Positions 1 to 12,200 of a stretch of 64,000 nt of DNA are shown here, piece after piece (position 1 is the first letter of the stretch; every line of letters begins with the position of its first letter). Both the position numbers and the translations under genes were made by a program. The notes beneath the pieces are model-generated. The model did no database searches. It saw only the letters and a program-made list of their open reading frames with translations, and had not been told where the DNA came from. Source of the DNA: Penelope pileata (Eukaryota; Chordata; Aves; Galliformes; Cracidae); the NCBI GenBank assembly GCA_013396635.1, contig WBMW01004027.1, positions 255,461 to 319,460 on the forward strand, read 5' to 3'.

Positions 1-1220
1 CAGTTCTAACGTGAAGATGGGGATGTTTTGTAAGGATAAATTTATCTCAAATGAAATTGCTTTTCTGTATGACTGACTCTGTGTGAAAGTAATGAGGGGA
101 AAACCCATCGCCCGCATCTTTTCAAAGAAGGAAAGTATCAGTCTGAAGATTTTGCTGGTAGAGAGCCACCCAGCAGCCTCCCTCCACTGGCTCACAGTGT
201 GTCTTAAAATAGTGAAAATATGTTAGCACAGCTGTGAGAAAATTCATTGCAGAGGCAGAAGTGGGTCAGCAGAGGTAGGGAATTGGCAGCAGAAGCATTG
301 CTCACCCAAAAAAACTCTTCTGGGGTACCCAGGAGAGCCTGTGAGCTCCCACCAGTGCAGAGCAGCAAATGTACTGATCTACTTTGAGTATAAGAATGAA
401 GAAGTTGTCTGGGTGTAATTTGTGGGTTGGGTTGTTGGAGACACTGCCACACTCACTGTTCCTTCTGAAGTGGTGTCCTCCTCCCGCGGTTCATCCTCAT
501 CTCCATCTGTGATAAATATGGGATTAAAAAAAAAAAAATGGGGCTGGAGCAAATCTGTATTTTTCATTTTGGTCTCTGACACATGAAAAACAGCCCATTT
601 TATTCCGACTTGTGATTTACCCTTGTCGTTCTGTACTTAATGAAGAAAGCCTGTTTGCTTTTTAAAGATTTAATTTCCTGTTGTTTGTCATTCCTTATCC
701 CTTTAATTGAGGCTCATTGGTACTTTTTTCAAGTTGGCAAAAACATCAGGAAAAGGAAAACCCAAAGAATTTTTGTTTCTGAAGAAAACCAGCTGGTTGG
801 AAGCCACCAGGAGAGGAACTGAAGCAAAGAGGAGGGTTTGGGCAGCATCGCCTGTCCCAGCCACTGTCTTCTCCGTGGATATTCAAGGTGAGGCCCTGTC
901 TGAGAGGTTTGCTTTGAGCATCAATCCCAAGTGATAAAATTGAGGTGATAGCCTCAATGTGAATTGCAGATGGGCTTAGAACATCCCCTACGATTATTTA
1001 GGATCCTGTTCCTTTGCTAAACAGACAGATCCCTGGAGACCCTTACTACCCAAACCGTGGGGATACACAGACCTCCAGTACTGGTGAGGCACAGCTTTCA
1101 AGGCTATAATTTGGACTTCTGTACCTAAATCCCTTTATGGCTTTTCTTCACCATCCCTTTAATCCCTTTTCTTTACTAGAGTGTGTAGTGATAGGAAAAA
1201 GGGTAATTGTTTTAAACTAA
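1..1220. other. Non-coding stretch, nothing recognised
   Basis: Unique-looking AT-moderate sequence. All open frames are short, lack plausible splice sites and show no protein motif. A short A-run lies near 529. No gene or repeat is recognised. Confidence 0.5.
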
Positions 1221-1394
1221 GAGAGGAGATTTAGATTAGATGTAAGGAAGAACTTCTTTGCTTTTTAGATCCTGGACCAGGTTGCCCAGAGAAGTGGTGG
1301 ATGCCCCATCCCTGGAGGTGCTCAGGGCCAGGTTGGATGGGGATTTGGGCAGCCTGGTCTGGGGGCTTCCAACCCAAACCATTCTATGATTTTA
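1221..1394 (+). mobile_element. CR1 LINE 3' fragment
   Basis: The segment carries the avian CR1 tail in plus orientation: a 'gattagatgtaaggaagaa' block, then 'ccctggaggtgctcagg', 'ggcagcctggtctggggg' and the terminal 'ccattctatgatttta'. Only the last part of the element remains, as expected for 5'-truncated CR1 insertions. Confidence 0.9.
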
Positions 1395-3770
1395 TGTCAT
1401 AGCCATTGACCTCTAAGTCACTCAGACGCTTTTGGAAGTAATCTGCATTTAAGAAGTCCATTTTCAATATTGTTAAAAAAAGAAACAAGTTTTATCTTCC
1501 TTTTCCTCTGCAGGAACCTTATCAAAAGCAGCAGACAGTGCCTACCAAGTGTGGTCAGCTGGGGATGAACACATACGTGGGAGGAACCTGCTGGAGTCTG
1601 CAGGGCTCCTGTAGGCACTCAGTGATCTATTCACAAAAACAACCCATATCTGCACACTGGGACATAAGGGGCTGTTTTGGTGACCCCACAGAGAAGTACT
1701 CACTCCTCCATAGCATCAGCAGCCTGCCCATTGCTGGCATCAGTACCACATATAGCACACCCTGTCCCCAGCTCCACAAGCCATGGCCACAGCACCCACT
1801 ATGTCTTGGAAATATCTAGAAGAAGACAAGCCAGGGCTCTCAGCAGGGATGAGCAAAGGATTTAAACTTACCTAAAGTACTCTTGCTGTCCTGAATATGC
1901 TTCTGGGATTCCTGAAACAAGCCAAAGGCCCAAGTGAAACCTCTAGCAGTGTTGTCACAGCTGTGCTGAAGCTCCTGGCTAAGTTGTCCCCTTGCTACAT
2001 AGCACCCTCACAAAACAAACCAAAACTCATGAGTTTTATATCATAGTCACAATGTGAAAAGCTGAGCCTTTGCCTTGTCCCTGGTGCAATAAATAGAGTA
2101 AAGCAGGTGCCTCCCCTGCTTTGTAATTGCCAAACACCTGCTGTCCCTTAGTAGGCTTCAGCAGCATGTGTGTTGCATTTGTGCTCACAGAATGGGATGG
2201 AAAATGCAGATTTCTGCAGATTTCAGGAGTTGCCAGTGCAGGTTTAAATTTGACTCATTGATATCTCAGAGCTTTCTTCACAAGAAAAGAGATTTTGGTG
2301 GTTGTTGCGTATCACACAGGGGGGCAAGCTCATTCTCCATGATTTGCTTCAGCGTGGGAACAAAAAAAAAAATCATTTTTCACTGCCAGTCTCTTTTATT
2401 AGGCTATTAATTATTCATAGCAATCAGGCTTTTGGCTGAAAAAGGAAGAAAGGAATGGGTCCCTGCCATCTCCAAGGGAAGAAAAAAAAAATTAGGAAAA
2501 AAAACAACCCAAAAGTGCTTGAATAGGAAAACATCTATTATAGGATGTGCAGTTACTGTGGAAAATGTGGAACTGGGAGCAGCTTTATGAGGAGGTGACT
2601 CAGGCAGTGGTCATCCCAGAAGAGCGGTCTCTGCAATGCAGTGGCTGATGGTCACCTCCAGCCTCTGCTTCCTGCCCTGTCCCCAGGAGCAGCCCTTTCT
2701 TCCCCAGCAGACCTGGGAAGCTGGAGCTCACATTGAGGCATTTTCCCCCTCCTCCCTGGAGATGAAACTGGAGGAAAGAAGGATTCCTTCAAAGCAGTGT
2801 TTGTTCAAGAAAACAAAACAAAACAAACAAAAAAACCCACTCTTTTTTGGCCATACAGCCATTTAAAAATTCAGATGGATTTCAGCATGTGCTGGCATTT
2901 TTGGGGGTGACGCTGACTGTAGGGACAGCTGACTCTGCCCTGACACAGGGGGGTGGTTAGATTAGGTCAAAAACAAATGGAAAAAGACCGTAATAATTTT
3001 CCAAAGGGCCAAATATTGACTTTTCTCAAGTGCTTCTGCTTTCCTGCCCTCTCCCTGAAAAGCTAGAAATGTGTCAATGAAAGAAGGCCTGATTCCAGTT
3101 CTAAGACCATTCCCAAAATTCTCCAAACTGTAGCAGAAATGCCTCTTTGATGTTTTTCCTGCAAACACAGCATTGTGCCTGTGACTGGCTTGAGGAAGAA
3201 TTGCATTTAAAGCCAAAGCACCAGAGCTAATAGCTGGTATTTCTCATGCTGGCTGCACAGCTCCACTTGGAATACAAACCACTTACTTCCTATTAGGCAA
3301 ACAGAAAACATGCAAGAAACAGGACTGCTAAGTGCATATCATTCCTCACGTTTGCTGGCTGGTTTTCAAGGCAGCACTGGGCAGGCACAAATCTGCTGAT
3401 AGAACGAAGAGTTTCATCACCAGCATCTGGCTCAGGCACACGTCCCACCCTACAGAGCCCTCCATCACCCTCCATCTTTGGATGGAGCTTTCAGAGTACA
3501 TGAACCCACCTGTCCGGGCAAGGAAACACAGCAGTGATCATGACACAGTGAGAAATCCTGTCTGAATTTGGGCGACTCACTGGTACATACGGTGCAATGT
3601 GGCTGATCTCGCCTTCCAGATAAATTAGTTTTGAGCCAGAAGATGTCATAGTTGAACTCAAGAGAATGTAGGTAACTATAAATGGCTGCAAATCTCAGCC
3701 CATGTCTGCTCTTCTGCAAGGTATTCAAGACAGCTTGATTGAAATAAAACACGTAAGTGCTTGGTTATAT
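1395..3770. other. Non-coding stretch with a small CAAAA-type repeat
   Basis: No exon is supported. A short (CAAAA)/(CAAA) microsatellite lies around 2810-2835. Several A-runs (2360, 2487) are unremarkable. The open frames here are short and look random. Confidence 0.5.
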
Positions 3771-3935
3771 AGAATTGTAGAATCATTAAGGTTGGAAAAG
3801 GTCTCTAAGATCACCAAGTCCAACTGTCAGCCTGTCACCACCATGCCCACTCAGCCATGTCCCTAAGTGCCAAATCTCGACGTGTCTTGAAGTGTGTCTT
3901 CTGATCTGGCCGTTTCCACCGTGGTTGCCCATGCT
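3771..3935 (-). mobile_element. CR1 LINE 3' fragment, minus orientation
   Basis: Begins with the inverted CR1 terminus 'agaattgtagaatcattaa' followed by 'ggttggaaaaggtctctaag' and 'catgcccactcagccatgtc'. This is the reverse complement of a CR1-F-like tail, so the element is inserted on the minus strand. Confidence 0.9.
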
Positions 3936-5107
3936 GATTAGCAATTAGCAGCATATTTCTTCCTAGTGAAGATGACTTGAAATTACCTTATATACATCAT
4001 TCATCACAACATAGCCCCTCTCTGCCTATCAGACTGTTGCAGAGGAGCAAGGCCAGGGTGTCTGAGGAGCCTGTCTCCAGCACGGGCAGGCAGGGTAATG
4101 ACATTTTTTCATATGATAAAGCTATTAGTGAGATCGTAGGATTTGTTTAACAGGTACAAAAGTGCACACCCCATTAAGAACAGTTCTATTCTCATGATCT
4201 CATTCCCCAAGGAAATCAAACAACTCTCTCTTCTGGAACCTCTGTTGTGGGCAGGTATTTTTTTTTTCCTATTTTTAAGCTAAAGGCAGTTTCATCGCTT
4301 CTACCCTTCAAATTCTGCCCACCATAGGCAGCAGCAGAGGAAATCCCTACAATATCCAACAGGGTCAGTGATATCTCATGCCTGAGCACCCCCCAGTGCT
4401 TCTCCTCCTGCAGGAACTGCAGCCCTGCACGTGGCTTTCCTAGGGTCCTGCAGCAACTTAATGGCAAAATTTGTCATTGGAGGATAGTGATGGGTTGAAA
4501 CACCTGTGGAGTATGAGGAGGCAGGAGAAGTGATTCTCTTTGCCAATAAATTCCTTGTTTTGTCTATATGCTCCATCACCATCTGCTCCTGGTCTAGGTA
4601 TGCTCAATATTGCTGTAAAAGCTGTTATTTGTTGTCGTTATCTTTTGATATTTTGGCTGTATCCACTGAAAATACCTGGCTTATCCCTGAGCACCATAAT
4701 TATGTCTCACTAAAAGCAGCACCTTTTAGGTGCTGAGGACAGAGATCTCTGCACTATCTATTCCAGGATCGTTTTAGCGTTAGTTCAGGAGACCCCAGGG
4801 CAGAGCTGGGCAGGATCAGCCCTGTCGGGGGCCATCCCAGCGCCGTCCATGGATCCGCAGCTCTGCATTGCCACCTTCAGGCTGGCAGCAGCCTCACTCC
4901 TTCCAGGGATCCTACAAATCACCATAAAAAACTCACAGCAAAATCAATGCTGGCTGCCCTCGATAACACGCACAACGCTTTTAAGATAATAACTTAACAC
5001 AGTGGTTTTTCGTATACATTCTTGTTATTGACAATTTTTCTTTAGAGGATGTGAACTAGAAATCTGCTCGGTGCTTTCAGCTCTGTTGCCTGCACTGTCC
5101 AAAAACA

Positions 5108-5142
<35 letters not shown>

Positions 5143-5489
5143 TAATANNNNNNNTTTTTTTTTTTTCTGACAATGATAAAAGCTCAGGTTTCTTAATAAA
5201 AATATGTGTAAACAGGTTTCTGCTGAACACTTTAAAAGTAATGGTGGGTTTGGAAGAGAGATTTCCAGGCTTCCAGGGTCTCCAGTGGAAAATATCACAC
5301 AGCTTGGGGAGCAAGGAGCTGCAGACACAGAATAGCATAGGAAAAAATCAATCCTAAAATCAATCAGAAAATCATAAAATAATGCAGGTGTCCTGGTTCA
5401 GCCTGCTGAAAGCAGGGCCAGCTGGATACGGTGCTCAGGCTTTGTCTCATTGCCCCGTGATCATCTCCCGGCAATCCTCCCACTTACTG
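3936..5489. other. Non-coding stretch
   Basis: No exon or named repeat is recognised apart from the poly-T/gap block listed separately. The segment ends at the start of a long CR1 copy. Confidence 0.45.
5109..5166. repeat. Poly-T tract interrupted by a 7-base assembly gap
   Basis: Twenty-nine or so T residues, a short 'acactaata', seven undetermined bases (5148-5154) and another run of T. The undetermined bases sit inside a homopolymer, so the true length is unknown and the flanks may be miscalled. Confidence 0.9.
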
Positions 5490-5972
5490 TGTGCAGGTCT
5501 GGGCACCACAAGAAGGACATAAAGATATTAGAGAGTATCCAAATGAGGGCTATGAAGATGGAGAAGGGTCTGGAGGGTAAGAGGTGTGAGGTCCCTTGGT
5601 TTGCTCAGCCCAGAGCAGAGGGGGCTGAGGGGAGGCCTCATGGCGGCCTACAGCTCCTCACAGGGAGCGGAGGGGCAGCGCTGAGCTCTGCTCTCTGGGG
5701 ACAGTGACAGGGCCCAAAGGAATGGCATGGAGCTGTGTCAGGGGAGGGTCAAGTGGGGGTTAGGAACAGGTTCTGCCCCAGAGGGCGGTGGGCATGGAAC
5801 AGGCTGGCCAGGGCAGTGGTCATGATTTCATTCTGCCGGAGCTGAGGGAGTGTTTGGACACTGCTCTCAGCCATAGGGTTTGGATTTTGGGTGGCTCTGT
5901 GTGAAGCCAGGAGTTGGACTCAATGATCCTTGTGGGTCCCTTCCAACTTGGGATATTCTATAATTCAATGAT
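5490..5972 (+). mobile_element. CR1 LINE 3' fragment, about 480 bp
   Basis: Starts in 'gtctgggcaccacaagaagg', runs through 'tttgctcagcccagagcaga' and 'cctcatggcggcctacagct', and ends in 'gggatattctataattcaat'. It is very similar to the copy at 24905-25389, so both belong to one CR1 subfamily. It lies about 130 bp beyond the stop codon of the TEX37-like gene, in the sense expected for a 3' flank insertion. Confidence 0.92.
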
Positions 5973-6101
5973 TGTCTCTCAGGTCTCATGTTTCACATCT
6001 GTTGATGCTTTTTCCCACTGCCTCAGCCCCTAAAATCCCACAGTGACCCTCAGCTTTCATTGCAGACCTGGGTAATCCTGGCTCTTACCATGCAGCACCG
6101 C

Positions 6102-6255
6102 TCACTGGGCTGTGCCCGGTGCAACCTCACTCTGGGAGGACAGCTCTAGGGGCTTCGAGGCAGAGCTGAGCCACCCAGAGGAGGCTCGAGATGCCTGGTT
6201 CAGCTTCTGCAGGCAAACGCTGTAGTTGTCCTTGTACTCAGATACCCAGTGGTTC
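6102..6255 (-). CDS. TEX37: TEX37-like terminal coding exon
   Basis: The acceptor 'ctccatgttctccacag' precedes a frame giving 'NHWVSEYKDNYS', then a Ser/Ala-rich tail 'SSGWLSSASKPLELSSQSE' and a TGA at 6104-6102. The exon enters in phase 2, which fits the donor of the exon at 7042. No AATAAA was found on this strand close downstream; a CR1 insertion follows about 130 bp later. Confidence 0.7.
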
Positions 6256-9200
6256 CTGTGGAGAACATGGAGAAGGGGATGAGGAGTGGGTCCCCACACT
6301 TTGCTTTGTGCACCCTGATGGGCTTCTGCCTCCTTTTCCATGGCAGTGGCCTCCATGAAACCAATAACATGGAGCAAGCAAAAGCACGCACCAATAGCAT
6401 GGGGAGAATTGCCTGTCTCCAGCAGATGCTGCTACGTACGTGGCTGTCACTGGGACCAATCACCCACCTGTGCCAACCATTGCACAAGCTCCATCTGCAG
6501 CCCACACCCTAACCCCAAGATCACAGATCAAAATCAAGACTTCAACGTAAATCTGAAATATACGTGTGCTAGGGGGAGGTGGGGGGATGAGGCAGCAGGG
6601 AGGAATTACCTTTCCGGTGAGAAATAAGAGCTCAGGAACAGTTTATGCCTGTTTGTTCATAGTGTGTGGATGAGTCACCTTGCAAACAGCTCCTGCCCTG
6701 TCTGATCCAAGAGCTCCCTTTCCCAGGGGAAGCCCAGGTGCTGAAATGTTGAGATGTGCCTCCTTGTCTCCACCCCACAGGGGCCTCTGCTCCTTCTTCT
6801 GGAGGGGAAGTGTCAATGGTTGCCCCAGGAGAAGTTTCCAAGCTCATTCCCACCCCACTGCACTACAAAACTTCTCAAGAAATGGCCGAGCCTTGTGGAA
6901 GGCTGTGGCCCTAAGGGAATTCACTTGAATTCATTGCATAACGTGGACACGGAGAAACACACTTGAGAAACACCTTCCAACCCCAGCCAGCTCCAGAACC
7001 TCCCCACTCCCACTCACTCCCCCAGCCCAGCTTTCCCTTACTGGTAAAAGTTTTCTTTTGTGAAAATGTGAGACATTTCCTTATTTGCTGTACAGCATCC
7101 ACTGTGCACTGCAGGCCAGCACTGGAAATCTGTGCTGTAGGTAGTTCTCCGCTCAGGGTCAGGGCACTCTAGTGAAGGAGAGTACAAAGAATTGAAATGT
7201 TATAGGGATCTCTATCCCCTGCATCCTGCAGCCCAACTGTTCCCCCTCCTCCTGAGCTCCACTGGCTCTTCATGCTCTCGGTGCTCCCATTGGAGCTACC
7301 ACAACTGAAGAGGAAGGGAGTTTAGCCAAGGGGAAATGCAAGAAGTGCTTCCTTGGTGGGGATGAAGTTGTTTTAGCCCTCATTTCCTGTGGCTTCTGAA
7401 GTATGATGGAAGTCACACAAGGCAGGTGTGTTCTTCCGTCGTGGAAACTGACTGGTCAGCTACTATAATTTTCCTCTTTTATAATGCCAGAGGAATGCAT
7501 CTTTGCCTCACTTAATCAGGAGTAAAACAAGGAAGAGCTCCTTTGCAGGAAAAAAATAAAAAAAGATCCACAGCCCATCCTGTGCAATGTTACCACCAGA
7601 GGATGCATGGACACTGACGTTTGGCTGAAGTGGTACTCACGCAGGGCTCTATTCCCTCACTTGCATTTGTGTCTTTGGCTGGAAATTTGGAAATGAGACA
7701 GCAGCTCAGCCCCATGCCAGATGGGATGTACGCAGAGAGGGCAGCCCCCAAGTGAGGACCATCTCATCTGCTCTGCTCTTGTCCCCAGAAATCCTCGCAG
7801 GAGCTGGCTTGAAGAGGTGTCATCTCCTCTCCTACGTGTGTGTCCTTCCAACCGAACGGACCTGCCTGCAGCAATCATGCTGCCAGCTCTCACAGCAGGG
7901 AGAACGCACTAAGAGCCCCCGGCTCCAGGCATTTCAGGTTTTCTCTGTATTTTAAAAATGCCTGCAATGAGTCATTGCTCAGGTGTTCCTGTGGTTCCCA
8001 CCGAGGCTGGGATTACAGGCGTTTCCCATGTGCCCACTCAGCTGTGACCACAGCAGCCATCAACACAACCTGAGCAGCAACAGTGACAGTTCCCATACAG
8101 AGACATTATTTCCACACAGGACACGTTGAGCACAGCTGCACCGCCTGGTGTGGCCCATATGGAAATGGGGATGAAAGAGATGTTATTTACAGTGCTCCAA
8201 CCTTTTCTGGAAGAAAATCGTTTATCCCTGCCCTGCTTCTCCTCTCCTACAGGTGGTTGTGGGGACCCTACAGGCATTTCCCATTCTATTCACCTTCACT
8301 TCACCTTCCTCAGTCTTTTCCTGCACTAAATTCTAAAAGCCCAAAGCCAAGCTGAAGGCCACAAACCACCTGCCAGGGGCAGCTGCCACAGCCTCTAACC
8401 GACTGACCTTTCACCATAACCGATGAGCCCACATTCAAGTTCTTGTTCTTTTGACCCTCACGCTGCTGGGCCTGGCCTGTCTCCAGCATGAAGTGCTCAT
8501 AGGTGCCCCAGCCCGGCTCCAGCTTCTGCCTGCACAGCAGCATCCCTGAGAGATGGGAGAAGGCAGTGCATTAGATGGGAAGCACCATCAATTACCTCAA
8601 TCCTGCCCTCAAGTGAGAGCAAGCAAACAGCAACAGCAACTTGGAGCCTCAGCTGGTATAAATCAAGGGAAGACTCATTCACTTCAGCAGAGCTTTGCTG
8701 AGTTGCATCAATTTGGCATTGATTTGGTTCATGAAGCCAGCGGGAGAAAGATTTGTGGTGATGTGAAGCGAGTGGAAGGAGCCATGCTGTCTCCATGGTG
8801 CTCCAGAGACCCTCTGCAGGTCAGGGTATGAAAGGCTTTGCAAGAAATGCAGCACTGCTGGGCTGTGGAGGGGGAGAGCAAGAAGGGAAAAGCCCACAGT
8901 GCTGTGTCACTAGTACAAGACAGCTTAAGATGGGCTTGGCAAGGAGATGCTCCAAGTCCTCAGATGTTATGAGGTGTCTAAGTGGGCTGTTCACATGGTG
9001 ATCTGTCTGGATGGAGACATCCATCAGAGCTACTTGTCCGTGCTCTCCTTCTAGCGCATGGAGAGAGAGACCTGCCCAGGTTCACTTCATCTCATCTTCA
9101 AGGTGGCATTTCTGGGGCACAGTCTCATAGGGGGTGGCCGAGGGAACTGGGATTGTTCAGTCTGGAGAAGAGGAGGCTCAGGAGAGACCTTATTGCTCTC

Positions 9201-12200
9201 TACAACTCCCTGAAAGGAGGCTGTGGCAAGGGGGGGGTCGGCCTCTGATTCTGGGTAACAGTGATAGGACAAGAGGGAATGGCCTCAAGTTGCACCAGGG
9301 AAGGTTCAGGTTGGACATTAGCAAAAATTTCTCTGAATGGTCAGGCACTGAAACGGGCTGCCCAGGGAGGTGGTGGAGTCAGTGGAGTCACTGTCCCTGG
9401 AGGTGTTCAAGAAACATGGATATGTGGTACTTACAGACATGGTATAGTGAACAATATTGGTGACAGGTGGACAGCTGGACTGGATGATGGTCTTTTCTTA
9501 GAGGTCTTTTCCAGCCTTAATGACTCTAGGATTCTATGATTTAGGCTACAAGAAATGTCTGTGGCTTTTCTCCCCATTGACCATGAAGAGAGCCGGGAGT
9601 TCCAGACAGACATCGTGTGGTGGGAGAGAGGAGCTCAGAGAGGACATCCCTGCCCGTATTCCCCATTTGGTGCTGGAGCATGGCTGAGCAGTGCTGCCCT
9701 CCTCCCTCCTACCCAGAAGCTCAGAGGAAGATCTCCACTGCTTTGGGAAGATCAAGCAGGGATGGCGACCACTGATTTGGTTTTACTGATGTCCTAGCAT
9801 GGACTTTCATCAGCATTTTGATCCACACAACCAAGCCATGAGCTGGGAGGGCTGAGGGCTGGCTGCCAGCCCCTTTGCTGCATTTTCTGCAAGACAGGGC
9901 ACTAAGGGCTGTGACTCCTGCAACACAGGGCTAACTGCATCTCCCTCCTTCCCAAAACAGATAAAAGATAAAATCCTTAAAGGCTTTGCAGTGCAATGCC
10001 TTGCTGCCCTGCTAACCCAGCCCTGCTTCCTCAGCAGCCTGTGACCGGCTGGTGCCCGGCCAGCCCAGGGCAGGGGGGAGCCGAGCTAGCAAAGCCCAGC
10101 AGACAGCTCTTCCATGGCCAGATCTGGCTGGCACCAGCTGAGTGGGATTACCTTCTGCTCCTGGGCTGCCAGCAGCAGCCAGAAGGTGCTGGGAAGAAGA
10201 CAGCTCATTTTGCAGGTTGCTGAGAGCCCGCAGCCTCTCTGGTCTCTCCTCCTGGGATGCTGTCAGCTCAGAGGTGGGGTAGTGCTCTGGTGCAAGGGGG
10301 AGGATGGAACTTAAGTGCTTTCTCTGCTCCTCTCGAGCCTGCTGCAGTGCTCTGGGACTGAGGGCAGTGCCTTCTTGCTTCCCACTTTGTGCAGTCCCAG
10401 GTGCAGCAGTGAGTTCTTTCCCTTCCCCAACGATGTTGTCATAGTATGCTATCGGCCGTGGCTCCTGAGGCACAGTGAACTCCTTGGCTCTCAGCTTCTG
10501 CAGAAGGAAGTCACACATGTGCAGTGAGTGGGACAATTTGTAAAGCACCATTAAGCAGTGCTACCTGCCCACAAGGACACCACAGCCACACAACTGTCAT
10601 TAGAAACACATGGGTCATCACAGCTGCCTTTTCTGTCCTTTTTAGGGCTTGCTGGGCTCCATGTGGACACCAAGATCCACCTGCAACAGCACAGCAGCAA
10701 GCCCAGAGCTCGTTTAGTTCACAGCCGATCCCACATCAGGGCTTTCCGGTTGCTGTCACCCAGTTTCTTCCCATCTCTGTATCCTCCCGTGGTGGACAAG
10801 TGTGTCCCTAGGCAATGGGCAGAGCAGATGGATGTATGAGGCAATGACCTGGCTGCAGGGTCCCAGCACCTCAACCATAAGCAATGAGAACTGTAAAGAG
10901 AGGGAAGGCTCTGGGTGCTGCTGATCTTCTCAACAGAAGGGAAAGATCCAAAGGCTCAGCTAAAGGAACTCCTGCTGTGAGCTCTGCCGGGACCGTGCTG
11001 TGTCCATCAGCTATCTGTGACCTCCTGTTTTGGACCTCCACAGATGTCCCTCAGCCTCATAAATCCAAAGGGCTCTCCCTCTCACCTCCCAGCCCAAGGT
11101 GATTTATTTTTTTTCACTGTGCAGACAGCAGGGCCACCTGGGGACCACCAGTATTTGGGGGTTCCCTCCACCACGGATGGCAGGAACTCCTCACCAGGCA
11201 TCCCCGGAGGGACAACAGCCTCCAGGGACCCACAGTGGGGATGGCACAGCAGATGGTGCTTTCTGCCTTGACTCAAGGATGTGTCTGTCCCCAGGCAACC
11301 ATCTCAGATTTCACACAACAGAGCTCCAAAGTGGTTCTATCCGCTTAAATGAAAGCAAATGAGCAGGTCCAAGAGGGAAAGCTGGGCTTCCCAGGACCTC
11401 ATCAGTGCTTGACCCAGTGGGACAGCTTTCCTTGCAAGTCAATAGAGGGGCAATGAAGAGTCCAAGGGAGCTGCAGCCCAATGAAAGGAATCTCATCTCA
11501 GCTGCTTCCTCCCTTCAGCTCCACCAGGAAGCATGCAGCCTTCCAAAGTTTCTGAGAAAATATGAAAAATAGTAATAATAATAAAAAGGAAAAGAGGTTG
11601 AGGTGCATGGATTGGGAACCACGATGGCTGCTCCCGTGCTGCAGCAGGCAGGGGTTAACCCTGCCCTCCTGGAGGCCACCTAAGGCTTGGGCTTTCCGGG
11701 AAGCACTCGCCAGCCCGCAGAGCCCCGCTAATGAAGGCTGCTGGCAGCAGGAGCACTCCTGAGGGCAGGAGGAGGGGAGCTGGCAGCCAGGGAACAGGGG
11801 AGGAGAGGGACGAGGACAGCGCTGTGGCCAGGTCCTGACGTGCAGGATGAGGGCCACCACCACCCTCCTGCACAGACAGCCCCAGCGGGCACCTTCGCAC
11901 AATGATTTCTCTGTTGTTGCCCACTCTCCCTCCCCAGCCTAAATGCTTTTTTTTATTTTTCTTCCCTCTCTTGTGAGCGAATGAGCCCAAAGTGCTTCAG
12001 TGAGCGAACATGCCCCCCGCCACTTCTCGGCAGTGGCCCGGTGCAAGCTGCAGCTGTCCCCACCGGGCTGCCACAAGCAATTAGGGCCGGGCAGGCGGAG
12101 CGCAGCAAATCAGATTAAATAGCTCAGGGGGTCGCTCGCACCGCGAGGGGATTAGAAAGAAAACAACGTGAGCTTCCCCGCAGCAGCCTTCTCAAGCCTG

